A stretch of 29,167 nt of DNA from Flavobacterium sp. (GTDB taxonomy: Bacteria; Bacteroidota; Bacteroidia; Flavobacteriales; Flavobacteriaceae), in contig NZ_JAGKWP010000018.1 in NCBI RefSeq assembly GCF_021151785.1, forward strand, positions 1 to 29,167, given 5' to 3'. Positions 15,011 to 23,140 of the stretch are shown here, one piece after another (position 1 is the stretch's first letter; each line of letters begins with the position of its first letter). Position numbers and translations under genes: made by a program. The notes under the pieces are model-generated. The model was not told the DNA's origin. It made no database searches and worked only from the letters and a program-made list of their open reading frames with translations.

Positions 15011-16543
15011 ATGGCAGGAGGAAATTTAAGTCCTAGACAGAAGATGATTAACCTAATGTACTTGGTTTTCGTCGCAATGTTGGCAATGAACATGTCAAAA
15101 GAAGTTCTTTCAGCTTTCGGATTAATGAACGAAAGATTTGAAGGAGCAAATACGTCAGCTACTGAAACAAATGGTCAAATGTTACAAGCATTAGATCAAA
15201 AAGCAGCTGAAGCGAAAGGAGAATTTGGAGTTGCAGCTCAAACTGCACACAAAGTATCTGCTGCTACAAAGAAGTTTTACGATTTTATTGGAACATTAAA
15301 AGGAGACATCACTAAAGACATCGCATTAGAAGAAAATGGTAAATTACCATACGAGGCTATGGATAAAGGTGATAAATTAGACGAATTATGGTTCAATGGA
15401 GATAATTATACACCTAAAGGAAAATCTGTTTTAGATGCTATTGATGCTTTTAAAAGTGAATTAAAGGCCGCTTTAGGAAATGAGAAAAAATATGAGTCAA
15501 TTTTAAATGAAGTATTAGCTAAATTTGACACTAAAGAGATTAAAGATAAAAGCGGTGCTAATGTAAAATTTTTAGATTACCACTTTAAAGGCTTTCCTGC
15601 AATTGCTTCATTGGCTAAATTAAGTGCTTGGCAAAATGATGCTAAGAAAGTTGAATCTGATGTTATTGCTGCTGCTTTAGGAAAAGCTGCTGTGCAGGCT
15701 GCTTCAATGAAAAACTATCAAGCTATTGTGGTATTAGAGAAAAACGCTTATTTCCAAGGTGAGCAAGTGAAAGGTAAAGTAGTTTTAGGTCGTTATGACG
15801 AAAACACAAAACCAACTTCATTCAAAGGACCTGGTAAATTAGAAAATGGACAAGCTGTTATTTCAATGACTGCTGGTGGTATTGGTGAGCAAAAAATTGG
15901 TGGTGAATTTACATTCTTAGAAGATGGTAAAAACATTCCATTAAAATTTGAAGGAACTTATGTTGTTGTTCCTAGACCAAACCAAGCTATTATTTCTGCT
16001 GATAAAATGAATGTAGTTTACCGTGGTATTGAAAATCCTATTTCAGTTTCTATCCCAGGTGTTGCATCTAATAACGTTTCAGCTTCTGCTCCAGGAATGA
16101 GAAGTACAGGACAAGGTAAATATGTAATTAAACCAGGAGCTGGTAATGAAGTTAAAATTACCGCTACAGGTAAGTTACCTGATGGAAAAACTGTAAGTAG
16201 CTCTATGCCTTTCAGAATTAAAGCGTTACCTAAACCAACTGGTAAAATTAGAGGTGATGTATCTCCAAAAGGCCCTAAATCAAGTTTAGAAGTGTCTACA
16301 GTTACTGCAGTTATGGAAGATTTTGATTTTCCTGTAACAGTAAATGTTGTACAATTTAACTTAAAAGTACCTGGACAACCAACAGTAGTAGTTCAAGGTA
16401 ATAAAATGAATGCTGCTGCTTTAGCTGCTATCAAAAAAGCAGGTAAAGGTGATGTTGTTACAATTTCAGAAATCAAAGCTAAGTTTACAGGTATTGACCA
16501 AGTACCTAAACAACCTTCACCTTGTACTTTTGAAATTCAATAA
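15011..16543 (+). CDS. gldM: Gliding motor protein GldM
   Basis: Single-span inner-membrane protein whose large periplasmic part reaches across to the GldKN ring and carries torque from GldL. Among the 510 residues: short cytoplasmic N-terminus with R9 (SPRQKMINLMY), one membrane helix (about 14-33, LMYLVFVAMLAMNMSKEVL), then four periplasmic domains of helical and beta structure. The C-terminal part reads KPTGKIRGDVSPKGPKSSLEV and ends SPCTFEIQ. R9 corresponds to the residue reported to pair with the GldL glutamate in F. johnsoniae. Normal length; no frameshift. Confidence 0.97.
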   Translation: MAGGNLSPRQKMINLMYLVFVAMLAMNMSKEVLSAFGLMNERFEGANTSATETNGQMLQALDQKAAEAKGEFGVAAQTAHKVSAATKKFYDFIGTLKGDITKDIALEENGKLPYEAMDKGDKLDELWFNGDNYTPKGKSVLDAIDAFKSELKAALGNEKKYESILNEVLAKFDTKEIKDKSGANVKFLDYHFKGFPAIASLAKLSAWQNDAKKVESDVIAAALGKAAVQAASMKNYQAIVVLEKNAYFQGEQVKGKVVLGRYDENTKPTSFKGPGKLENGQAVISMTAGGIGEQKIGGEFTFLEDGKNIPLKFEGTYVVVPRPNQAIISADKMNVVYRGIENPISVSIPGVASNNVSASAPGMRSTGQGKYVIKPGAGNEVKITATGKLPDGKTVSSSMPFRIKALPKPTGKIRGDVSPKGPKSSLEVSTVTAVMEDFDFPVTVNVVQFNLKVPGQPTVVVQGNKMNAAALAAIKKAGKGDVVTISEIKAKFTGIDQVPKQPSPCTFEIQ

Positions 16544-16560
16544 TTTTAAAATATAAAAAA

Positions 16561-17460
16561 ATGAATTGGAGAAATTTTTTATTAGCAACTGTATTAGGTT
16601 TTAGTGCAATTTCATTTGCTCAATCTAATTTATTAAATGCAAAAACACCAGACGAAATTGGTAAAAAGACACAAGCGGAATTAAACGCAGATAACGACAA
16701 ACCAATGCCTTATGGTTATGTAGGAGATAGAGATATCTTAATGGGTAGAGCTACTTGGGAATTAATAGATGTTAATCAACGTGTTAACTTTCCATTGTAT
16801 TTTCCAGTAGATGAATCTGTAGATTTAGGGCCAGACAGAAGATCGCTTTATGCAGTTTTAATGTCTGCCATTAAAGATAAAAAAATTACAGAAGTTTATG
16901 ACTCTGGATATTTTACTACTAAAAAATCTTATGAAGATATTGAAAAAGCACTTTCATTTAAAGACACTTTAGATCAAGGTATCGAACAAATAAATGCAGG
17001 TGAAAAAGAAATATCTCCAGAATTTATTGTAAAATATGAAATTAAACCTGAACATGTAGCAGGTTATAAAGTAAAAGGTTATTGGTACTTTGACAAACGT
17101 CAGGGTGAATTAAAATACCGTTTATTAGGAATTTGTCCTCGTGTTCCAGATGTTTATACATTGAAAGGTGAAGCTGCTAACGTAGAGTATGTAGATTTAT
17201 TTTGGATTTACTTCCCTGCTGCTCGTGATGTTTTACATTCAGCTAAAGCTTTTAATGAAAGAAACTCAGCTATACCTTTCACCTTTGATCATTTATTAAA
17301 CGCTCGTCGATTTAGTGGTGTAATCTACTTAGAAGAAAACGTGTATGGTGATAGAGAAATCAAAGATTATATGAAAGAAAACTCTCAAATGCAGTTATTA
17401 GAATCTGAGAGAGTAAAAGAAAAAATTCGTAATTTCGAACTTGATATGTGGAATTACTAA
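16561..17460 (+). CDS. gldN: T9SS ring protein GldN
   Basis: Periplasmic partner of GldK in the type IX secretion ring. The 299-residue protein has a Sec signal peptide (MNWRNFLLATVLGFSAISFAQ, cleavage after SFA) and the family motifs EADRDILMGRATWELIDVNQRVNFPLYFP-like (here starting GDRDILMGRATWELI, about 56), RRSLYAVLMSAI, and the C-terminal FDHLLNARRFSGVIYLEENVYGDREI. It starts 17 bp after gldM and is followed by a strong terminator, so it closes the operon. A single gldN is present here; F. johnsoniae has an extra paralogue (gldO) next to its copy. Confidence 0.96.
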   Translation: MNWRNFLLATVLGFSAISFAQSNLLNAKTPDEIGKKTQAELNADNDKPMPYGYVGDRDILMGRATWELIDVNQRVNFPLYFPVDESVDLGPDRRSLYAVLMSAIKDKKITEVYDSGYFTTKKSYEDIEKALSFKDTLDQGIEQINAGEKEISPEFIVKYEIKPEHVAGYKVKGYWYFDKRQGELKYRLLGICPRVPDVYTLKGEAANVEYVDLFWIYFPAARDVLHSAKAFNERNSAIPFTFDHLLNARRFSGVIYLEENVYGDREIKDYMKENSQMQLLESERVKEKIRNFELDMWNY

Positions 17461-17484
17461 TAAAATATTTCTCCAATACTTAAT

Positions 17485-17515
17485 AAAAAACTCTTGTCAA
17501 TGGCAAGAGTTTTTT
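17485..17515 (+). terminator. Terminator of gldKLMN
   Basis: Perfect 12-bp stem AAAAAACTCTTG/CAAGAGTTTTTT with a 7-base loop. The T side runs on as ATTTTT. The promoter of the next gene is embedded in it. Confidence 0.9.
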
Positions 17516-17522
17516 ATTTTTG
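17494..17522 (+). promoter_or_regulatory. Promoter inside the gldN terminator (TTG-N18-TATTTTTG)
   Basis: TTG at 17494-17496 (left arm of the hairpin), 18-base spacer, perfect TATTTTTG at 17515-17522 (T tract). The ATG at 17527 is only 4 bases beyond the -7 box, so the transcript would be leaderless or nearly so. Confidence 0.65.
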
Positions 17523-17526
17523 TCAA

Positions 17527-18582
17527 ATGAAAGAAGTTGATTATATTATTGTTGGCTGCGGATTAGCAGGAATTAGTTTCAGTGAATTGTGTATTGCGAA
17601 CAAGAAAACATGCATTGTATTTGAAAATCATACGCAAAATTCAACCCAAATAGCTGGAGGCCTATACAATCCTGTAGTATTGAAAAGATTTAGTGAAGTT
17701 TGGAAAGCAAAAGAACAATTAGAACTAGCCTATTCGTTCTATGAATCTCTAGAAAAAAAACTAAATCAAAAGCTCTTTCATGATATCCCACTTTACAGAA
17801 AACTAAATTCAATAGAAGAACAAAACAATTGGCATGTAGCAACAGATAAACCTAATCTTCAAAATTATTTAAATTCTAAACTTGAAGCGTTGAACAATCC
17901 ATATGTAATTGCTCCTTTTAAGTTCGGAAAAGTAAATCAAACAGGATATTGTGATACAAAGCTATTAAAAGAGCTTTATCTAACTTATTTAGACCAAAAA
18001 CAAATGCTGCAAATTCAATCTTTTGATTATGATCAACTTGAGATTACAAAAGAGCAAATAACCTATCAAGACATCAAAGCAAAAATAATTCTTTTTGCTG
18101 AAGGATTTGGTGTACAAAAGAATCCATTTTTCAACAATCTACCTCTAGATGGAACAAAAGGAGAGCTACTACTCATTGAATCATCTGAATTACAATTAAA
18201 TCAAATCATAAATTCAAGTATATTTATACTACCAATAGGCGCTAATAAATATAAAGTTGGCGCAACATACAATTGGAAAGATAAAACAACAATTAGCACA
18301 AAAGAAGCACGAGAAGAATTAGAAACCAATTTAAAAGAGCTCATTAAATGTGAGTACAAAATAATTGAACAATATGCTGGAGTAAGACCGACAGTAAGAG
18401 ATAGAAGACCACTACTAGGCAAACACTATCTACATAACAGCATCCACATTCTTAATGGACTAGGCACAAGAGGAGTTATGTTTGCTCCCTTCCTAGCCAA
18501 TCAACTATATAACTACATCGAAAATAATATTCCTTTAGATAAAGAAGTGGATATTCAACGTATTTATAAAAAAATTTTATGA
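17527..18582 (+). CDS. FAD-dependent oxidoreductase (DadA/DAO-like)
   Basis: A 351-residue flavoenzyme of the D-amino-acid-oxidase superfamily. The N-terminus MKEVDYIIVGCGLAGISFSEL is the dinucleotide-binding beta-alpha-beta with GxGxxG; FAD contacts are also expected around IAGGLYNPVV (about 43-52), and C-terminal GVRPTVRDRRPLLG and LNGLGTRGVMFAPFLA match the closing FAD motif. The closest theme is the oxidase half of MnmC and glycine/sarcosine oxidases, but the substrate cannot be read from sequence. An in-frame ATG at 17494 would start inside the terminator hairpin and is rejected. The 3' end overlaps the convergent DUF983 gene by 6 bp. Confidence 0.88.
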   Translation: MKEVDYIIVGCGLAGISFSELCIANKKTCIVFENHTQNSTQIAGGLYNPVVLKRFSEVWKAKEQLELAYSFYESLEKKLNQKLFHDIPLYRKLNSIEEQNNWHVATDKPNLQNYLNSKLEALNNPYVIAPFKFGKVNQTGYCDTKLLKELYLTYLDQKQMLQIQSFDYDQLEITKEQITYQDIKAKIILFAEGFGVQKNPFFNNLPLDGTKGELLLIESSELQLNQIINSSIFILPIGANKYKVGATYNWKDKTTISTKEAREELETNLKELIKCEYKIIEQYAGVRPTVRDRRPLLGKHYLHNSIHILNGLGTRGVMFAPFLANQLYNYIENNIPLDKEVDIQRIYKKIL

Positions 18583-18975
18583 CTTTTTATTCATATGTTC
18601 TTTCCAATTTTTATCAAAATTTACAAAGAAATTAATCCATATATTTCTTGATAAACGCATTATTATTGGCATAAATACAATTAATGTTGCCATAATTGCA
18701 ATAAAAGAGGTCTTTAAATCTGCCCCAATGAAAACATGTGAAATTACAAAAGCTGCTACAGCAAATGCCACACCTAAGCCATAGCTTACATACATGGCTC
18801 CATAGAAAAAAGAAGGTTCGATTGCATAATGCAAATGACAATGTGAACAATTTTCATGCATTTTTAAAGCTTTGGATAAGTTGTATGGATTACGAACTTC
18901 ATACATACTTTCTTCTTGACAACGTGGACAAGTACCTTTAAGCATACTTGCTATTTTAGATCCTTTGGTAAACAT
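18577..18975 (-). CDS. DUF983 membrane protein with zinc-ribbon-like cysteines
   Basis: A 132-residue inner-membrane protein of the DUF983 family. C16-x2-C19 (CPRC) and C43-x2-C46 (CSHC) form a likely zinc ribbon before two membrane helices (about 59-80 and 88-106). The tail is basic. The family has no firm function. The ATG at 18975 was chosen because a perfect -7 box (minus strand TACCTTTG, 18992-18999) lies just upstream; the longer frame to 19047 would run through both divergent promoters. Confidence 0.85.
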   Translation of the reverse strand: MFTKGSKIASMLKGTCPRCQEESMYEVRNPYNLSKALKMHENCSHCHLHYAIEPSFFYGAMYVSYGLGVAFAVAAFVISHVFIGADLKTSFIAIMATLIVFMPIIMRLSRNIWINFFVNFDKNWKEHMNKKS

Positions 18976-18991
18976 TTTTCTTTTTTTTATA

Positions 18992-19019
18992 CAAAGGTAA
19001 AATAAGTATAGTATTTTTG
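18992..19019. promoter_or_regulatory. Back-to-back promoters of DUF983 and ABC-F genes
   Basis: Two perfect TAnnTTTG boxes face away from each other 12 bp apart: TACCTTTG on the minus strand (18992-18999), 16 bases before the DUF983 ATG, and TATTTTTG on the plus strand (19012-19019), 20 bases before the ABC-F ATG. So close a pair cannot easily hold two polymerases at once. Confidence 0.6.
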
Positions 19020-19039
19020 CGTCACAATTGTTACATATC

Positions 19040-20953
19040 ATGCTCAATATACATAATTTATCCGTTTCTTTTGGTGGTACTTATCTTTTTGAAGAAGTTA
19101 CATTTAGATTAGGCGCAGGCGACCGCGTTGGTCTTGTAGGTAAAAACGGTGCTGGAAAATCAACTATGCTCAAAATGTTAGCTGGGGATTTTAAACCTGA
19201 TAGCGGAACTATAGCAACAGAAAAAGAAGTTAAAATTGGGTTCTTAAGACAAGATATTGATTTTGTAAAAGGAAGAACTGTACTTGAAGAAGCATACCAA
19301 GCTTTTGAAGAAATCAAGTACTATGAGGCAAAAATTGACCAAATCAATCATCAACTAGCTACCAGAACTGATTATGAAAGTATTGAATATGGTGAATTAA
19401 TTGAACAATTAAGTGACTTCCAACATCAATATGAAATTCATGGCGGATATAATTATGTAGGTGATACGGAAAAAATATTGTTAGGTTTAGGTTTCAAAAG
19501 AGAAAATTTTGATAACCAAACGGATACTTTTTCTGGTGGTTGGCGTATGCGTATTGAATTGGCTAAACTATTGTTGCAATCAAACGACATACTTCTTTTG
19601 GATGAACCTACCAACCACTTAGACATTGAAAGTATTATTTGGCTTGAAGGTTTTTTAAAAAATTTCCCCGGTGTGGTTGTTATCGTATCGCACGATAAAA
19701 TGTTTTTAGATAATGTAACCAATCGGACCATTGAAATTTCTTTAGGTAAGGCGTATGACTTTAACAAACCTTATTCTCAATATTTAGTTTTAAGAGAAGA
19801 AATTCGTGAAAAACAATTAGCTACGCAAAAAAATCAACAGAAAAAAATTGAAGAAACTGAAAAGTTAATTGAAAAATTCAGAGCTAAAGCATCTAAGGCT
19901 TCTATGGCGCAATCACTAATCAAAAAATTGGATAAAGTTGAGCGTATTGAAGTCGATGAAGACGACAATTCGGTAATGAGCATCTCCTTCCCCGTTTCTG
20001 TAACACCTGGAAGAGTGGTGGTAGAAGCAGAAAAAGTGACTAAAGCTTATGGAGATAAAATCATTTTAAAAGATATTTCGTTATTAGTTGAACGAGGTAG
20101 TAAAATTGCGTTTGTTGGTCAAAATGGACAGGGAAAATCAACTTTTATTAAAGCCATTGTAAATGAATTTAAATATGAAGGAACTATTAAATTAGGCCAC
20201 AATGTTCAACTGGGGTATTTTGCACAAAATCAGGCAGAATATTTAGATGGTGAAAAAACATTATTAGACACCATGATTGAAGCTGCAAATGACACTAATA
20301 GGAGTAAAGTGAGAGACATGCTTGGTGCTTTTTTATTTAGAGGCGATGATGTAGAAAAAAAGGTAAAAGTTTTGTCTGGAGGCGAACGAAACCGTTTAGC
20401 ATTGTGTCGTTTATTACTTCAACCTATCAATGTATTGGTAATGGACGAGCCAACGAATCACTTAGATATTAAATCTAAAAACGTTTTGAAAGCTGCGTTA
20501 CAAAACTTTGAAGGTACGCTTCTTCTCGTTTCTCACGATCGTGACTTTTTACAAGGAATGGCTAATACCGTTTATGAATTTAAAGATCAAAAAATTAGAG
20601 AATATTTGGGTGATATCAATTTCTTCTTAGAACAGAAAAACGTTCAAAATATGCGAGAAATTGAGAAAAAAGATGTGGTTAAAACAGAAACCTCAACTAC
20701 AAAAATAGAAGCTCCAAAAAACCTAAGTTACGAAGAACAAAAAGCGCAAAAAGCACTTCAAAATAAACTTTCTAAAATTGAAAGCAATATCAATCAATTG
20801 GAAAAAGAAATTGCAAAAGATGATGAAAACTTAGCGCGTAATTATGAACAATTAATGGAAGATGAGTTGTTTTTTACAGCTTATGAAAAGAAAAAGAAAG
20901 AACTAGACCAATTAATGACTGAATGGGAAAACATTCAAATGGAGTTAATGTAG
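19040..20953 (+). CDS. ABC-F family ATPase (Uup/YheS-like)
   Basis: Cytosolic twin-ATPase protein that acts on the ribosome, without membrane domains. In the 637 residues: first Walker A GKNGAGKST (about 37-45), signature FSGGWRMR, Walker B LLLDEPTNHLDIES; interdomain linker of basic coiled coil (about 245-315); second Walker A GQNGQGKST, signature LSGGERNR, Walker B VMDEPTNHLDIKS; and a C-terminal coiled coil (about 545-637) of the Uup type. All catalytic motifs are intact. ABC-F members include translation factors (EttA), Uup, and antibiotic-protection proteins; the long C-terminal coiled coil fits Uup/YheS better than resistance types. The ATG at 19040 is preferred to a TTG at 19028. Confidence 0.93.
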   Translation: MLNIHNLSVSFGGTYLFEEVTFRLGAGDRVGLVGKNGAGKSTMLKMLAGDFKPDSGTIATEKEVKIGFLRQDIDFVKGRTVLEEAYQAFEEIKYYEAKIDQINHQLATRTDYESIEYGELIEQLSDFQHQYEIHGGYNYVGDTEKILLGLGFKRENFDNQTDTFSGGWRMRIELAKLLLQSNDILLLDEPTNHLDIESIIWLEGFLKNFPGVVVIVSHDKMFLDNVTNRTIEISLGKAYDFNKPYSQYLVLREEIREKQLATQKNQQKKIEETEKLIEKFRAKASKASMAQSLIKKLDKVERIEVDEDDNSVMSISFPVSVTPGRVVVEAEKVTKAYGDKIILKDISLLVERGSKIAFVGQNGQGKSTFIKAIVNEFKYEGTIKLGHNVQLGYFAQNQAEYLDGEKTLLDTMIEAANDTNRSKVRDMLGAFLFRGDDVEKKVKVLSGGERNRLALCRLLLQPINVLVMDEPTNHLDIKSKNVLKAALQNFEGTLLLVSHDRDFLQGMANTVYEFKDQKIREYLGDINFFLEQKNVQNMREIEKKDVVKTETSTTKIEAPKNLSYEEQKAQKALQNKLSKIESNINQLEKEIAKDDENLARNYEQLMEDELFFTAYEKKKKELDQLMTEWENIQMELM

Positions 20954-21011
20954 TTTAAATTTAAAAAATAATCTTTTAGTGATTAAGGTTAGATACACTA
21001 CAATCGCTATG

Positions 21012-22157
21012 CTACTTAAAAGGGTGTCTTTGTTGCCATATCAATTCTGGTTCTAACTTGTGAAAAATCCGACTAATAAACTTGTTGATAAGAGAATTTT
21101 TATGCTCAATAAACCCAGACATCTGTATTGGTTCTGCACCAATTGAACTTTTAATTTCTAATGCTGTTCTACCAAAAATAATTTTGTTAAAACCATTTTC
21201 TATACCAAATTCAGTCATGTTGTAAAGCATGTTAAGGTAAAGCATTTTTTCTTTTTGAATACTTTCGTCGTAACCTAAAAAATAGGTTTCTAATACTAAA
21301 CCATTCAAAAGAATAGAGTGAAAACCTACCAAATCCTCTTCAATAAAATAGCCATAAATACGGAAACGTGACCCACATTGTTTTTTAAAAATAGAAAAAT
21401 GATTTTTATCTAGAAAAAAAGTATTAAAAGGGGCGTGTTGTGCCACATAATGATATAACTTGTAAATGTCCTTTTCTAAAGCAATTACTTCATCTAATTC
21501 TAATTCTCTAACACAGATCCCTTCATTTTTTTTTCTTGCTCTCTTGTATTGATCTCGGTATTTTTTTGTAAAAGCTCCGACATAGTCTTCTTTTGTCTTC
21601 CAAGATGAAGGAATAGCAAACACCATGTTAGGTTGAGTATTAAATTCATATAACTTACTAAATTCATACTGTTTTAATGCTTCCGAACATATCTCATAAA
21701 AATCTTTAAAAGAAACAATATGAATCTTAATTCCTTTGACTTTGAAATAAGATACAATGGCCTCTGAGGATTGAAGTAAAATAGCACTTAATGATTTAAA
21801 ATCAACGGTATTTGAAAAAGCATAACCATTTTGACCCGTAATCATGTTGTTACCTAAAAACAATACATGTGATGCAAAGTTTTTAAAAACAAAATTACGA
21901 ACCCATGTTCTTAAACATTTATCTCGTTCTCCAAATGATGACAATTTATTTAAATCTAAATATTGAGCTAAAGCAGTTCCTATGAGTGATTCATTTTCAA
22001 AAATTCCAATAAAAAAACACTCCATATTGGTTGGAGCTGACTGTTCAAGAACCTTTAAATAAGGAGTTTGTAAAAAGTGGTTATCCTTAGCTACCTCATT
22101 CCAATTAGATGGTAACTCACTGGTTTTCGAAAAAATTTTAAATGATAACTGTTCCAA
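21012..22157 (-). CDS. FemAB/GNAT-like acyltransferase, start uncertain
   Basis: A protein of about 381 residues with an acyl-CoA N-acyltransferase look. The C-terminal half has the typical order: YVGAFTKKYRDQYKRARKK, then FFLDKNHFSIFKK, FIEEDLVGFHSILLNGLVLETYFLGYD and MTEFGIENGFNKIIFGRTALEIKSSIGAEP (as in BioF2/FemAB-like domains). The substrate is unknown. There is no ATG before residue 44, although conserved-looking sequence starts at about residue 1. The possible starts are a TTG at 22157 and a GTG at 22178; the GTG lies inside the upstream terminator, whose T tract would be translated as Phe-Phe-Phe, so TTG is favoured. No signal peptide. Convergent with the ABC-F gene. Confidence 0.75.
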   Translation of the reverse strand: MEQLSFKIFSKTSELPSNWNEVAKDNHFLQTPYLKVLEQSAPTNMECFFIGIFENESLIGTALAQYLDLNKLSSFGERDKCLRTWVRNFVFKNFASHVLFLGNNMITGQNGYAFSNTVDFKSLSAILLQSSEAIVSYFKVKGIKIHIVSFKDFYEICSEALKQYEFSKLYEFNTQPNMVFAIPSSWKTKEDYVGAFTKKYRDQYKRARKKNEGICVRELELDEVIALEKDIYKLYHYVAQHAPFNTFFLDKNHFSIFKKQCGSRFRIYGYFIEEDLVGFHSILLNGLVLETYFLGYDESIQKEKMLYLNMLYNMTEFGIENGFNKIIFGRTALEIKSSIGAEPIQMSGFIEHKNSLINKFISRIFHKLEPELIWQQRHPFK

Positions 22158-22162
22158 AGCAA

Positions 22163-22190
22163 AAAAAAATCGTCCCACAAAAGTAGGACG
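22163..22190 (-). terminator. Terminator after the DUF1761 gene
   Basis: The minus strand reads CGTCCTAC-TTTT-GTGGGACG (8-bp stem, one T-G pair; 22171-22190) followed by A and nine T. It covers the GTG candidate start of the acyltransferase gene. Confidence 0.8.
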
Positions 22191-22213
22191 AAACTATGAT
22201 AATAAAATGTTAA

Positions 22214-22693
22214 TTATTTCCAACCACAAATAATGGCACCCATAAGTGTTAAAGAAACAACCCAGTAACCAGCTGTAACGAGGATGTATTTCCATGATTT
22301 GTGTTCAAAAAGACCATTGATAGCTGTTACAGGAAGAACAAAAGTTAAACCTGCCATACAACCATGCAAAGCACCATGTTTAAATGAACGAAAAGCATCT
22401 CCTTTGTCTTTTAGAAACTCAATCAATGATGCATTTGTTTCATCTCCTCCCACAAGCTGAATGGCTCCTATTTGATGGATAACCATTATTGGAACAACCA
22501 TAAATGAGATTAACAATGAAAAAAGCAAAGTTAAACCGAAGATTTTTAACATATTTCCTCGTTGTGCTTTTTCTTCGGTCATTCCTGTTTCATTCATCCA
22601 AATGGTACCAAATACTTTTGGGTTGTACCAAATGAAACCAACAAGAAATGTTGATAATGCTGCTACTAAGCAGGCGATAGGATTAATTGGCAT
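22214..22693 (-). CDS. DUF1761 membrane protein
   Basis: A 159-residue integral membrane protein with four hydrophobic helices (about 5-24, 49-73, 108-128, 137-156). The N-terminal PIACLVAALSTFLVGFIWYNPKVFGTIWMNETG is the DUF1761 signature (WY-P, W). The family has no established biochemical role. It has its own promoter (22720-22727) and terminator and is 49 bp downstream of the metal-binding protein gene, so it may be read both alone and at the end of that operon. Confidence 0.88.
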   Translation of the reverse strand: MPINPIACLVAALSTFLVGFIWYNPKVFGTIWMNETGMTEEKAQRGNMLKIFGLTLLFSLLISFMVVPIMVIHQIGAIQLVGGDETNASLIEFLKDKGDAFRSFKHGALHGCMAGLTFVLPVTAINGLFEHKSWKYILVTAGYWVVSLTLMGAIICGWK

Positions 22694-22706
22694 AATATAT
22701 TTTTTA

Positions 22707-22727
22707 TTGGTTAGTTAACCAAAAATA
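22707..22727 (-). promoter_or_regulatory. DUF1761 promoter with palindrome TTGGTTAGTTAACCAA
   Basis: Minus-strand TATTTTTG (22727-22720) is a perfect -7 box. A 7-bp inverted repeat with 2-bp centre (22707-22722) overlaps its end and the expected start site, a position typical for repressor operators. No TTG is at the usual -33 distance. Confidence 0.5.
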
Positions 22728-22742
22728 ATAAAAATCGATGAA

Positions 22743-23129
22743 TTAATGTGATTCTTGGGTACGATATTGACAACAACCATGAATCTTAGCATACTCTTCA
22801 TCTGTTGCTTTAACTCCCTCAGTATCATGACCTGCCCTTGCAATAGCTTTTTGAACATCCAATACAGAACATTTTGTTTCATCAATAATTAAATGAATAT
22901 CTTTATGATCCATATGCCAATCAGCCGATTTTACACCTTTTACTGAAAAAGCGGCTTTCTCAATTCTCTTTTTACACATATCGCAATTCCCATCTACTGC
23001 AAACTCAACTTTTCTATTTTTATTTGGTTTAATTTCAGCTGTTTCTACTGCCTCTCTTTTCACCTCTTGCCCTTGCATATTCATTGATATACTAAAAATA
23101 AATACTAATGTTAATATGATTTTTTTCAT
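22743..23129 (-). CDS. Secreted heavy-metal-associated (HMA) domain protein
   Basis: A 128-residue exported protein: signal peptide (MKKIILTLVFIFSISMNMQGQ) then an HMA-like ferredoxin fold (about 40-105) with metal motif C49-D-M-C52 in DGNCDMCKKRIEKAA, and a second group of likely ligands at the C-terminus (H117, C119, C120, H128). HMA domains bind Cu(I) and related soft metals and hand them on; here the domain is periplasmic or surface-located, not part of an ATPase. It lies 11 bp after the TonB receptor gene in the same operon, so it probably works as a metal chaperone or trap for that receptor. Copper is inferred, not shown. Confidence 0.88.
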   Translation of the reverse strand: MKKIILTLVFIFSISMNMQGQEVKREAVETAEIKPNKNRKVEFAVDGNCDMCKKRIEKAAFSVKGVKSADWHMDHKDIHLIIDETKCSVLDVQKAIARAGHDTEGVKATDEEYAKIHGCCQYRTQESH

Positions 23130-23140
23130 AATTCTATTTT

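Noticed and set aside
19028..19039. TTG start for the ABC-F gene
   Set aside because: The ATG at 19040 begins directly at the first beta strand of the ATPase domain (MLNIHNLSVSFGG) and lies 20 bases from the -7 box.
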